A DNA stretch of 64,000 nt, from contig JAKVCX010000006.1 of the NCBI GenBank assembly GCA_022448525.1, positions 372,001 to 436,000 on the forward strand, written 5' to 3'. This stretch comes from Tenacibaculum sp. Its GTDB lineage: Bacteria > Bacteroidota > Bacteroidia > Flavobacteriales > Flavobacteriaceae. Positions 34,237-41,759 of the stretch are shown piece by piece. The notes under the pieces are model-generated. The model saw only the letters and a list, made by a program, of their open reading frames with translations, did not search any database and was not told the DNA's origin. The stretch's first letter is position 1; the number at the start of each line of letters is the position of its first letter. The translations under genes and the position numbers were made by a program.

Positions 34237-35628
34237 ATGGGAAAAAAATTAAAAGGAAAAGACCTAATCAATTTAGGATTTCCAAAGAATAATAGCATAA
34301 ACATCGCCTTAGGGCAAATTAACCGATATAGAAAAAAGGAAAAGAAAGATCGCATTTTAGAAGAAGCAAAAGACGTGTTGCTTCATCCAGAAAAATATCA
34401 AGGAAATGCGATTTGGGGGAAAGTTGCAGAAGGTTTAACAAAACCAGTAGAAGTGAGAATGCATCAATTACGTAATACAAGAGCACCATTTTCAATTTAT
34501 GGGGAAAACGAAATTGACGATCAAGCGAAGTATCAATTGTACGATGCATTAAAATTACCAATAGCAGTGCAAGGCGCATTAATGCCAGATGCACATTCGG
34601 GTTACGGTTTGCCCATAGGAGGTGTTTTAGCTACAGAGAATGCTGTAATTCCTTACGGCGTAGGATTAGACATTGGTTGTAGAATGGCATTAAGTATTTT
34701 TCCAATGAAGGCTTCATATTTAAAAGGGAAGCAACATCAAATGGAAAATATTTTAAAAGATCACACCAAGTTTGGTATGTATGAAACACATGATAAAAAA
34801 CAAGATCATGAAATTTTTGAACGAAAAGAGTTTCAAGACATTCCTTTGGTTAAGAGATTAAAAACAAAAGCCTATAACCAATTAGGAACTTCGGGAGGTG
34901 GAAATCACTTTGTGGAGTTTGGAATTGTAAACATTGTAGATGAGAATAATGAATTCAATGTTCCAGTTGGTGAATATGTAGGATTGCTAACACATAGCGG
35001 ATCAAGAGGATTAGGAGCTAACATAGCAAAACATTATACCTATTTAGCAACAAAACAATGTCCGTTACCAAAAAATGTGCAGCATTTAGCGTGGTTAGAT
35101 TTAAATACCCACGACGGACAAGAGTATTGGTTGGCTATGAATTTAGCGGGAGATTATGCAAAAGCATGTCATGATAATATTCATAAGCGAATTACCAAGT
35201 TGTTAGGTGTGAAACCATTGACTATGATCGAAAACCATCACAATTTTGCGTGGAAAGAACAAGTAGATGGGATAGAGAGAATTGTTCATAGAAAAGGAGC
35301 AACACCAGCAGGAAAAGGAGTTTTAGGAATTATTCCTGGATCTATGACAGCACCAGGATACATTGTTCGTGGTAAAGGGAATTCAGATAGTTTACAATCA
35401 GCATCTCACGGTGCAGGAAGAAAACATTCTCGAAGAAAGTGTAAAGAGAAATTTACCAAAAGCGATATCAAACATCAATTAAAAATGAATGATGTTAGTT
35501 TAATCGGTGGAGGAATTGATGAAGCACCAATGGCGTATAAAAACATTAAAAAAGTGATGGGAAACCAGCAAGAATTAGTTGATGTCGTTGGAACATTTAC
35601 ACCAAAAATCGTGAGAATGGATAAGTAA
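34237..35628 (+). CDS. rtcB: RNA-splicing ligase RtcB
   Basis: A 463-residue RtcB, a GTP- and Mn-dependent ligase joining 2',3'-cyclic phosphate (or 3'-phosphate) to 5'-OH ends, as in tRNA splicing or repair. Metal ligands are visible in MPDAHSGYG (Asp118, His120), DIGCRM (Cys148), GGGNHFVEFG and THSGSRGLG; the guanylylated His is His391 in SASHGAGRKHSR. Its position with prfH matches the known RtcB-PrfH systems that repair 16S rRNA cut at the decoding centre (for example by colicin E3). The neighbouring tRNA genes suggest tRNA as another possible substrate. Confidence 0.95.
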   Translation: MGKKLKGKDLINLGFPKNNSINIALGQINRYRKKEKKDRILEEAKDVLLHPEKYQGNAIWGKVAEGLTKPVEVRMHQLRNTRAPFSIYGENEIDDQAKYQLYDALKLPIAVQGALMPDAHSGYGLPIGGVLATENAVIPYGVGLDIGCRMALSIFPMKASYLKGKQHQMENILKDHTKFGMYETHDKKQDHEIFERKEFQDIPLVKRLKTKAYNQLGTSGGGNHFVEFGIVNIVDENNEFNVPVGEYVGLLTHSGSRGLGANIAKHYTYLATKQCPLPKNVQHLAWLDLNTHDGQEYWLAMNLAGDYAKACHDNIHKRITKLLGVKPLTMIENHHNFAWKEQVDGIERIVHRKGATPAGKGVLGIIPGSMTAPGYIVRGKGNSDSLQSASHGAGRKHSRRKCKEKFTKSDIKHQLKMNDVSLIGGGIDEAPMAYKNIKKVMGNQQELVDVVGTFTPKIVRMDK

Positions 35629-35641
35629 TTAAAAATAAATA

Positions 35642-35735
35642 GTCATTCCGAAGGAGGAAAGGACTGAAGGAATCTCTTTTATATTCTGAATTAATTTCAG
35701 TGTTAAATAAACAAATTGCTTCATTTCACTCGTAA
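35642..35735. repeat. Interspersed repeat, copy 1 (GTCATTCCGAAGGAGGAAAGGA type)
   Basis: The stretch begins GTCATTCCGA and ends with TTGCTTCATTTCACTCGTAAC, partial inverse complements of each other. It is a diverged copy of the repeat at 37015 and of a kind common in flavobacterial intergenic regions. No coding content. Confidence 0.6.
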
Positions 35736-35754
35736 CAACATAAAATAAAAAACT

Positions 35755-36306
35755 ATGGGAGCAAATCATAACACAAAAAGATACGGAGAATTATGGCCTG
35801 ATTACCGAATAGAATTAGGCTTAAAAATATTAGAAAAATTAAAGCAATGGATTATTGTTTCTGGAGGATGGGCATGGCATTTTATGTCAGAAATGAATCA
35901 TAAAGAATATAAGCATGCTCATGATCATAAAGACATAGACGTTTTTGTGAATCCGAAGAATGTAGGAATTGTAATGCAGATTTTATTGGAAGAAGGATTT
36001 CAAAAAGTTTGGACGAGATACGATAAACTGCAAAGTGATGAAAACTTTAGACGATACGAAAAAGTAGAATGGTTAGATATTGGAAGAGAAGTAAGAATTA
36101 CCATCGATTTTTTTGAATCGAAATCGCTTAAGACTATAGAAGTGAATGGATGGAATGTAGTAGATCCAGAAACCTTATTGAGTTTCTATTCAAACATTCA
36201 TTCAAGTGATAAATGTTGGGCAGTAAAAGGAGCATTACAATTATTATCGGAACATAAAAATCCAGTTGGTAGTCCATTGTTGTCTAAAAATCCTTTAGAA
36301 GGATAG
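35755..36306 (+). CDS. Nucleotidyltransferase-like protein in rtcB-prfH operon
   Basis: A 183-residue protein with IIVSGGWAWHFM and, 20 residues on, HDHKDIDVFVNP: the GG ... D-x-D arrangement of Pol-beta-type nucleotidyltransferases such as LinB/ANT. A third acidic residue in ITIDFFES fits the fold. Substrate is unknown. It lies between rtcB and prfH (7 bp to prfH), so a role in RNA end repair or rRNA/tRNA modification is plausible but not shown. Confidence 0.65.
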   Translation: MGANHNTKRYGELWPDYRIELGLKILEKLKQWIIVSGGWAWHFMSEMNHKEYKHAHDHKDIDVFVNPKNVGIVMQILLEEGFQKVWTRYDKLQSDENFRRYEKVEWLDIGREVRITIDFFESKSLKTIEVNGWNVVDPETLLSFYSNIHSSDKCWAVKGALQLLSEHKNPVGSPLLSKNPLEG

Positions 36307-36313
36307 TTTAAAA

Positions 36314-37006
36314 ATGGAAACAAAAACAATTCAGTTTACAGCAGGGCGTGGTCCGGCAGAATGTACTTGGGTAGTTGCAAAAGTTTTAAAAAACTTCATT
36401 AAAAATAGTTCCAATGCGGGAATGTCATATACGATTCTGCATCAAGAAAAAGGAGTTGAGAATGGAACAGTTCAGTCTGTTTTGCTACAACTTAAAGGTC
36501 AAAATCTAACACTCTTTTTAAAAGATTGGTTAGGAACAATTCAGTGGATTGGAAAATCAACTTTTAGAAAATACCATAAACGTAAAAATTGGTTTATCGG
36601 TTGTTTTGAATTAAAAGAGTTGAAGACTTTAGAAGTTTTTGAGAGAGATATAGAATTTCAAGCAATTCGAAGTTCTGGACCTGGTGGTCAACATGTAAAT
36701 AAAGTGAGTTCTGCAGTTCGAGCAAAACACATTCCAACAGGAGTACAATTGCTAGTTTCAGAAAGTAGATCGCAACATCAAAATAAAAAGTTAGCGATTA
36801 ATCGATTAAAAGAACAGTTGGCAAACTATAATATTCAGCAATTACAAAAGAATATTCAAGACGAATGGGAAAATCATTTGAATTTAGAAAGAGGTAATCC
36901 AGTTCAAATATTTACTGGAACAGATTTTAAAATTCAGAAGAAAAAGAAAAATTATAAATCAAAACGCGGTCAATTAAAAAGTGATTTGCGAAAAGAATTA
37001 AACTAA
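36314..37006 (+). CDS. prfH: Peptide chain release factor homologue PrfH
   Basis: A 230-residue release-factor-like protein. The catalytic GGQ is at residues 124-126 (SSGPGGQHVNKVSSAVRA), followed by the basic C-terminal region (KKKKNYKSKRGQLKSDLRKE). It lacks the normal stop-codon-reading domain 2, as PrfH does. PrfH rescues ribosomes whose 16S rRNA was cut in the decoding centre, which exposes the break to RtcB. Its operon mate rtcB makes the identification firm. Confidence 0.93.
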   Translation: METKTIQFTAGRGPAECTWVVAKVLKNFIKNSSNAGMSYTILHQEKGVENGTVQSVLLQLKGQNLTLFLKDWLGTIQWIGKSTFRKYHKRKNWFIGCFELKELKTLEVFERDIEFQAIRSSGPGGQHVNKVSSAVRAKHIPTGVQLLVSESRSQHQNKKLAINRLKEQLANYNIQQLQKNIQDEWENHLNLERGNPVQIFTGTDFKIQKKKKNYKSKRGQLKSDLRKELN

Positions 37007-37014
37007 TAAAAACT

Positions 37015-37121
37015 CGTCATTACGATGAACGAAACATAGTGAAGAGAAGAAGTAATCTGCTTATTTAATCCTGAACTTAGTTTAGATAGCAACAGATTGC
37101 TTCGTTTCACTCGCAATGACG
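37015..37121. repeat. Interspersed repeat, copy 2, with imperfect terminal inverted repeats
   Basis: CGTCATTACGA ... TCGCAATGACG closes a 107-bp element; inside, AAGTAATCTG is mirrored by CAGATTGCTT. It lies between prfH and the TPR gene. This is the common flavobacterial CGTCATTGCGA repeat; it could fold as a long hairpin RNA. Confidence 0.7.
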
Positions 37122-37142
37122 TTTGGTAAGAATTAAACTAAA

Positions 37143-37655
37143 ATGAAAACACTAACGAATAATTACATTTTTAAGGCATTGGATGCATATCCATATGAGT
37201 TAGAAGAAGCAATCGAAGCGTTAACGTATGCCTTAGCATACGATGAAAAAAATGTTATTGCTTTATGTTTAATGGGAAGAATTTACGCAGAACGTTTACA
37301 TGATTTTGAAAAAGCTAAGGAGTATTATGCAGAAGCAATCACAGAAAATATAAATGCTTTTCATGTATATCCACATTACATCAATGTATTGCTTTGGAAT
37401 GATGACAATCAAGAGGCGGAGAGATTAATAGATTTTGCATTAACAATCAAAGGCGCAGATAAAGGAGTTTTATACGTAAAGAAATCGCAGTATTTAGAAA
37501 AATGTGGAGCATATAAAAAAGCGTTGAAAGCTTTAAAAGAAGCGAAACAAGTTACTTATAATAATGATTATTTATATACAATTGATCAAGAAAAGGAACG
37601 TATAAAAGGGAAGATGCTTAAAGAGAAAAAGAAAGAAAAAGAAAGAAAAAGGTAA
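37143..37655 (+). CDS. Tetratricopeptide repeat protein
   Basis: A 170-residue protein with about three TPR-like helix pairs (EEAIEALTYALAYDEKNVIALCLMGRIYAERL; DFEKAKEYYAEAITENINAFHVY; KKALKALKEAKQ). It ends in a run of Lys/Glu/Arg (KGKMLKEKKKEKERKR), which may bind RNA or ribosomes. It follows the repeat after prfH and is probably on the same transcript. Partner unknown. Confidence 0.75.
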   Translation: MKTLTNNYIFKALDAYPYELEEAIEALTYALAYDEKNVIALCLMGRIYAERLHDFEKAKEYYAEAITENINAFHVYPHYINVLLWNDDNQEAERLIDFALTIKGADKGVLYVKKSQYLEKCGAYKKALKALKEAKQVTYNNDYLYTIDQEKERIKGKMLKEKKKEKERKR

Positions 37656-37698
37656 AAAAGAAAAGAAAAAGAAAAAATAATTTATAAAATCAATAATT

Positions 37699-38016
37699 AT
37701 GAGAAGAGAAGTTTTACAAAGGTTTTTACAGAATACAGATAACACAGGAAGATTTGTTGTACAATCGAAGATTACAGGAATTACCTATTATGTGGAACCA
37801 ATTGATAGCGGAAAACCTGATAAATTATGGGGAGATGTAGATCCAGCTACGAAAAAGTTAACTGGTGATTATGGGAATATTCGAAGAGGTGCTGTTAAAC
37901 CTTCCGAATCTCTAATTACTGAAGAAAACGGATTTGTAAATATCAATACGTTTAAAGGAAGTCCGCTTGCGGAAATTGATCGTAGAGATAAAATTTACGA
38001 GAAAAATTATAAATAA
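37699..38016 (+). CDS. Small unknown protein
   Basis: A 105-residue protein I cannot name. It has a plausible start (AATTATGAG after a purine-rich tract) and a well-mixed composition (TGRFVVQSKITGITYYVEPIDSGKPDKLWGDVD). Similar short proteins occur in flavobacteria. The 37610-37690 tract before it is nearly all purine and encodes the basic tail of the TPR protein. Confidence 0.6.
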   Translation: MRREVLQRFLQNTDNTGRFVVQSKITGITYYVEPIDSGKPDKLWGDVDPATKKLTGDYGNIRRGAVKPSESLITEENGFVNINTFKGSPLAEIDRRDKIYEKNYK

Positions 38017-38023
38017 TTATTAC

Positions 38024-38059
38024 TGCGCAAAAAGAACGCGTAATAGCTTTAAATATTTG
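38024..38059 (+). promoter_or_regulatory. Promoter of the permuted-tRNA locus with TRYGC-N9-GCGYA inverted repeat
   Basis: TGCGC-AAAAAGAAC-GCGTA (38024-38042), then AATATTTG (38052-38059). The 9-bp gap and the sequence from -7 into the leader (TTTGCAGTGT-ATTA, GAAAAAGA) match the RNA ligase promoter at 25563 closely. Only tRNA-like genes follow for 770 bp, so this promoter most likely drives them. Confidence 0.6.
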
Positions 38060-38121
38060 CAGTGTAATTATGAAAAAGAGGAAGAAAAAAGCTTGAAAAA
38101 GCGAAAGTAGAAAAAGAAAAG

Positions 38122-38153
38122 GCCTCATCATAGCAAATGGATTATGATGAGGC
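38122..38153 (+). other. Strong hairpin upstream of the permuted tRNA
   Basis: GCCTCATCATA and TATGATGAGGC are perfect 11-base complements with a 10-base loop. No T-run follows, so it may be an RNA structure or weak terminator rather than a classical one. Its arms resemble those of the terminator at 63418, which ends the large tRNA array. Confidence 0.5.
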
Positions 38154-38307
38154 AAATTAAAAAAGTTCATTAAAATATTTAAAATATCAAACGAGTCTTG
38201 TTGCGTGTTTCTGTATAGCACCATTGTATACAATCGTGCAAAATTTGTATTCGCTTTTGTATATGCAACTTGATTTGAAGGTTTCGATTATTATCCAAAA
38301 ATAATCA

Positions 38308-38383
38308 TCACTCTATAGGTCACGGGTTCGACTCCCGTCGTAAACATTGTTTATGTAGTTCAGTGGTTAGAACGATAGATTTT
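38308..38383 (+). tRNA. Circularly permuted tRNA-Glu(UUC) gene
   Basis: Read in genomic order this is a tRNA 3' half followed at once by a 5' half. 3' half: TCTAT (positions 39-43, 38312-38316), variable loop AGGTC, T-arm ACGGG-TTCGACT-CCCGT, acceptor CGTAAAC (38339-38345), discriminator A. Then TT. 5' half: acceptor GTTTATG (38349-38355), TA, D-arm GTTC-AGTGGTTA-GAAC, G26, ATAGA (27-31, 38375-38379), then T-run. GTTTATG pairs with CGTAAAC over 7 bp (one G-U) and ATAGA with TCTAT over 5 bp; every loop has canonical size. The loop would be TT + U-U-C + AC if the halves are joined in the T-run, giving Glu; AUC is a less likely reading. Neither half finds a partner in normal order. Maturation would need circularisation by a ligase. 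Confidence 0.75.
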
Positions 38384-38384
38384 T

Positions 38385-38465
38385 TAATTGTGTGGGTTCG
38401 AATCCCACTATCCTTAACGGATATGGCGAAATGGTAGACGCGCTAGACTGAAAATCTGGTAATTG
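38385..38465 (+). tRNA. Second candidate permuted tRNA (T-arm/acceptor before D-arm/anticodon arm)
   Basis: A T-arm GTGGG-TTCGAAT-CCCAC with acceptor strand TATCCTT (38409-38415) precedes ACGGATA (38417-38423), which complements it at six of seven positions, then a Leu-type D-arm and a full anticodon arm CTAGA-CTGAAAA-TCTGG. The sequence TAATTG occurs at both outer ends (38385-38390 and 38460-38465), as would remain if a tandem duplicate had lost its outer halves. No spacer beyond one A separates the acceptor strands, so the true stem in the precursor may be TATCC-TTAAC-GGATA. The anticodon reads GAA (Phe), odd for a Leu-type body. Confidence 0.45.
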
Positions 38466-38508
38466 AGGTAAGCCTAACGGCGAATCGGTTCGACTCCGAT
38501 CTTAGACT
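38417..38508 (+). tRNA. Same tRNA body read contiguously: class II, anticodon GAA, mismatched acceptor
   Basis: Alternative reading of the previous entry in normal order: D-arm GCG/CGC, anticodon arm with GAA, a long variable region with stem GCC-TAAC-GGC, and T-arm ATCGG-TTCGACT-CCGAT. All arms are good, but the acceptor strands ACGGATA and CTTAGAC match at only one position. So either the 3' end belongs to another, lost or permuted, tRNA, or this is a decayed gene. The body resembles tRNA-Leu. Confidence 0.4.
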
Positions 38509-38825
38509 TGAGTAAAGTCACCAAAGCTCATCACCTTGTAAAACTGATGTTAGGAAAGAAAGTTGGTATGTTCTGAATGAGTTCTTAAATGAACACTTTG
38601 AAAAGAACCTTGAGATTTTCAATACTAAAACTAGAAAGTAATAACTTTTTACAAATCAGTTGAAGTCAATTTAGATTTCAATCCATTTTTAAAAACGAAT
38701 TATCGCCTTTTTTTAGATTGTTTATTTCCGTGCTTTGAAAAGCATTTAGACATATCGCTTTTATAAAAATTAAATAAGAATGTTTTAGTATTCGCTAAAA
38801 CCAAACAAAAAATAAAACTAGAAAA
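38509..38825 (+). other. Gene-free stretch between the tRNA locus and the slipin gene
   Basis: No ORF or RNA gene can be supported here. A small hairpin GACTT-GAGTA-AAGTC (38505-38519) closes the tRNA locus, and AGTTCTT...AAGAACCT may pair further on. The sequence is AT-rich with no clear -33/-7 pair before the 38826 gene. Confidence 0.4.
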
Positions 38826-39926
38826 ATGAAAAGAGTAAGAATTAATGCAGGAAAAGTAGGATTGGTTTTCAAAGGAGGAGATTATCAAAAAGTAATTACA
38901 CAAGGAAAGCACTGGTTGTTTTTAAACCAAAATGTAGTTATGTACGATTTAACTCAAGAATTTAGAACGTCAGTAGCATTAGAAATTTTATTAAAAGATG
39001 AGATTTTAGCTAATATGTTAGAACTTATTGAAGTTGAGGATAATGAGTTAGTCTTGGTTTATGAAAATAATAACTTCAAAACTACATTACAAGCTGGAAG
39101 ATATGTGTATTGGAAAGGTTTGGTTGATAGAAAATTCAAAAGAGTTGATGTAAGTAAAATTGACATTACAGAGAATATTGAAAAATCATTATTTAGAAAT
39201 TACGAATTGTCAAAATATATCAGAGTATTTGAAGTAGCCGCTTATGAAAAAGCAGTATTGTTAGTAAATGATGTGTATACGAAAACCTTAACAGGTGGAA
39301 CTTACAGATTCTGGAGAAATGATACTACAATCAAAATTGCAAAGGCTGATACAAGACAGTTACAAATGGAAATTGCAGGTCAAGAGTTATTAACAAAAGA
39401 CAAAGCAAATATTAGAATTAACTTTTTTACTCAGTATAAAGTTACAAATATTGAAAAAGCACTTTTAGAAAATAAAGACTTCGATAAGCAATTGTACATA
39501 TTAATGCAATTAGCATTAAGAACTTATGTTGGTACTTATACTTTAGATGAGTTATTAGAGAAAAAGGAGAACATTGCAACTGCTGTGTTTGATCAAGTAT
39601 CTAAAGAAGCGGGTCAATTAGGTGTGAAGGTAATTAACTGCGGAATTAGAGATGTGATTTTAACTGGAGACATGAAAGAAATTATGAATCAAGTATTAGT
39701 TGCACAAAAAAGAGCACAAGCTAATATTATTACCAGAAGAGAAGAAACTGCTTCAACAAGAAGCTTGTTAAATACAGCTAAATTAATGGAAGACAATGAA
39801 ATGTTGTTCAAGTTAAAAGAAATGGAGTATGTTGAAAAAATTGCTGACAAAATCGGAGAAATTACGGTTTCTGGAAATGGTAATATGGTGAAACAGTTGA
39901 AAGACATATTCACTGTGAATAAATAA
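38826..39926 (+). CDS. SPFH/band-7 (slipin-like) protein
   Basis: A 366-residue SPFH-domain protein: VFEVAAYEKAVLLVNDVYTKTLTGGTYRFW begins the band-7 domain and GQLGVKVINCGIRDVILTGDMKEIMNQVLVAQKRAQANIITRREETAS ends it, followed by a coiled coil. Unlike typical slipins it has no clear N-terminal membrane hairpin; it begins with a soluble segment that looks like a partial repeat of the domain. Slipins are recurrent neighbours of rtcB-type RNA-repair genes, which fits its place here; their exact job in repair is unknown. Confidence 0.85.
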   Translation: MKRVRINAGKVGLVFKGGDYQKVITQGKHWLFLNQNVVMYDLTQEFRTSVALEILLKDEILANMLELIEVEDNELVLVYENNNFKTTLQAGRYVYWKGLVDRKFKRVDVSKIDITENIEKSLFRNYELSKYIRVFEVAAYEKAVLLVNDVYTKTLTGGTYRFWRNDTTIKIAKADTRQLQMEIAGQELLTKDKANIRINFFTQYKVTNIEKALLENKDFDKQLYILMQLALRTYVGTYTLDELLEKKENIATAVFDQVSKEAGQLGVKVINCGIRDVILTGDMKEIMNQVLVAQKRAQANIITRREETASTRSLLNTAKLMEDNEMLFKLKEMEYVEKIADKIGEITVSGNGNMVKQLKDIFTVNK

Positions 39927-39952
39927 TCACTGTTTCTAAAGAGATACTTAAT

Positions 39953-39997
39953 AAACCTTTGACTATATTTTTAAAATATGGTTAGAGGTTTTTTTAT
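39953..39997 (+). terminator. Terminator of the slipin gene
   Basis: AAACCT...AGGTTT closes a long imperfect hairpin with an inner ATATTTT/AAAATAT helix, followed by TTTTTTT. It separates the RNA-repair island from the polysaccharide cluster. Confidence 0.75.
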
Positions 39998-40041
39998 TTT
40001 AGGTATCTTCACATTAACTTAGTTTTTTAATCTAATCAACC

Positions 40042-40857
40042 TTGAGTTTCTTAACTGCATCCATAGTAATTTATAACAATATAAATCAAGTACAAGAGTT
40101 ACTGAATGATTTATTGATTTACGGTGGAAAAATTCGAGTTTTTGTAATAGATAATTCGGAAGAAAGCAATGCTAAATATTTTTCAAATATTGATAAAGTT
40201 GAATATAAGTTCAATAATAAAAACTTAGGATATGGCAGCGCACATAATATTGCTATAAATAAGTCAATTCAACTTGGATCTGATTATCACGTAATATTAA
40301 ATCCAGATATTAGATTTAACCAAGGCACCTTAAGTTCACTGGTTAATTTTATGAATAATAATACTGAAATTGGAATGTGTAGCCCGAAAGTATTGTTCCC
40401 AAATGGAGATTTACAATACTTATGTAAATTAATTCCTGAGCCAAAGAATTTATTGATTCGAAGATTTTTACCTAGTAAGAAAATCATTAGCAAACACGAC
40501 AATAATTATGAGTTAAGAAGTTTTAGTTACAATCGTAACATAGAAATTCCTTATATTTCAGGGTGTTTTATGTTTGCTAGAACTAGTATTTTAGAAAAAG
40601 TTAATGGTTTTGATGAACGCTTTTTCTTATACTTTGAAGATTTAGATTTAACAAGAAGAATTGGGGAAGTTTCAAAAACCTATTTTTTCTCTGAAACTTT
40701 TGTCTATCATGGCTATAACAAGGAATCATATCGAAGCATTAAAGTATTGATTCATCACATTAAAAACGCAATTAAATATTTTAATAAATGGGGTTGGTTT
40801 TTTGATAAAGAAAGAGAAGAAGTTAACAAAAGAACCCTTTTACAACTAAATAAATGA
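40042..40857 (+). CDS. Family 2 glycosyltransferase
   Basis: A 271-residue GT2 enzyme (GT-A fold). ASIVIYNNINQVQELL is the nucleotide-sugar strand; HVILNPDIRFNQGTLSSL holds the D-x-D-like NPDI motif seen in rhamnosyltransferase-type GT2 proteins; SGCFMFARTSILEKVNGFDERFFLYFEDLDLTRR is the acceptor region with the E-D-x-D signature. The start is TTG. It overlaps the next gene by 4 bp and opens the surface-polysaccharide cluster. Confidence 0.88.
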   Translation: MSFLTASIVIYNNINQVQELLNDLLIYGGKIRVFVIDNSEESNAKYFSNIDKVEYKFNNKNLGYGSAHNIAINKSIQLGSDYHVILNPDIRFNQGTLSSLVNFMNNNTEIGMCSPKVLFPNGDLQYLCKLIPEPKNLLIRRFLPSKKIISKHDNNYELRSFSYNRNIEIPYISGCFMFARTSILEKVNGFDERFFLYFEDLDLTRRIGEVSKTYFFSETFVYHGYNKESYRSIKVLIHHIKNAIKYFNKWGWFFDKEREEVNKRTLLQLNK

Positions 40858-41759
40858 TCAACTTAATAAAGGTAATTTCATATTTTGCAATATTTAAATA
40901 TCCTTTGACTGCTGACGAAATATTTTATTTTTCAGATACGAAAGATAAGGGCAAGGTACTTGAAGAATTAAATATTTTAAAAGAAAAAGGTGTTATTCAT
41001 GAAAACGAGGGATTTTACTCCGAAACTAAAAATGATGAATTAATTTCAAGACGTTTAAAAGGAAATAAGGAAGCCGATTTGATAATGCCTAAAGCTTGGA
41101 AGATTTCTAAGTTTATATCTAAATTTCCATATATAACTTCAGTTTGTATTTCAGGTTCATTATCAAAAGGATATTTTGAAGATAAAAGTGATATAGATTT
41201 CTTTATCATTACAAAGAAAAACAGATTGTGGATTGCTCGAACATTCTTAATTCTGTATAAAAAAATCTTTCTTTTAAATTCTAACAAGTACTTCTGTGTG
41301 AATTATTTTATGAGTTCAGGTCATTTAGAAATCGAAGAAAAAAATAGGTTTACGGCAACTGAAATAGCAACTTTAATACCTACTTACGGAAAAGACACGT
41401 TTCATGATTTTGTTAACAAAAATGATTGGGTATATGATTATTATCCAAACTTTAAAATGGAATCAGAAAAAACTAAAAATATTTCTAAAAACTTATTTTC
41501 AAGTAGTTTAGAGAAAGTTCTGAATAAGAATTTAGGAAATAAGTTGGAACGCTTTTTCATGAAAATTACGATTAAAAAGTGGAATGATAAATTCAATCAT
41601 TTATCTAAAGAAGATTTTGAAATAGCGTTTAAATCTTCTGAGAATGTATCGAAACATCATCCAAGTAATTTTCAAAAGAAAGTATTAGACTTATTAAATG
41701 AGAAGTACGAGAAAATTGAAAAAAAACATTACATAAAACTTGAGCCAGAAAATGTTTAA
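40854..41759 (+). CDS. Nucleotidyltransferase-domain protein
   Basis: A 301-residue protein. The N-terminal part looks like a winged helix (SYFAIFKYPLTADEIFYF). Residues ~100-125 hold a nucleotidyltransferase signature, ISGSLSKGYFEDKSDIDFFIIT (G-S ... D-x-D). The rest is helical. Proteins of this type turn up in B12-radical SAM and glycan clusters; substrate unknown. It overlaps both neighbours by a few bases, so it is inside the operon. Confidence 0.7.
   Translation: MINLIKVISYFAIFKYPLTADEIFYFSDTKDKGKVLEELNILKEKGVIHENEGFYSETKNDELISRRLKGNKEADLIMPKAWKISKFISKFPYITSVCISGSLSKGYFEDKSDIDFFIITKKNRLWIARTFLILYKKIFLLNSNKYFCVNYFMSSGHLEIEEKNRFTATEIATLIPTYGKDTFHDFVNKNDWVYDYYPNFKMESEKTKNISKNLFSSSLEKVLNKNLGNKLERFFMKITIKKWNDKFNHLSKEDFEIAFKSSENVSKHHPSNFQKKVLDLLNEKYEKIEKKHYIKLEPENV

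Noticed and set aside
38029..38060. A sigma-54 promoter (GG-N10-GC) at the tRNA and RNA ligase promoters, as in rtcBA of enterobacteria
   Set aside because: TTGC is present at the right end but no GG lies 10 bp upstream at any of the three sites, and no RtcR-like activator is encoded here.
38281..38345. A tRNA-Trp reading: 7-bp stem GATTATT/AATAATC with loop ATCCAAA (anticodon CCA) before the T-arm at 38322
   Set aside because: No D-arm or 5' acceptor strand fits in front of it, and the T-arm and acceptor strand pair fully with the 5' half at 38349 instead. The hairpin may be a processing element of the permuted precursor.
38484..38560. A third permuted tRNA formed by the 3' half ending at 38508 and a downstream 5' half
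   Set aside because: The downstream acceptor candidate (38511-38517) matches only in part, and no D-arm with GG in the loop follows.
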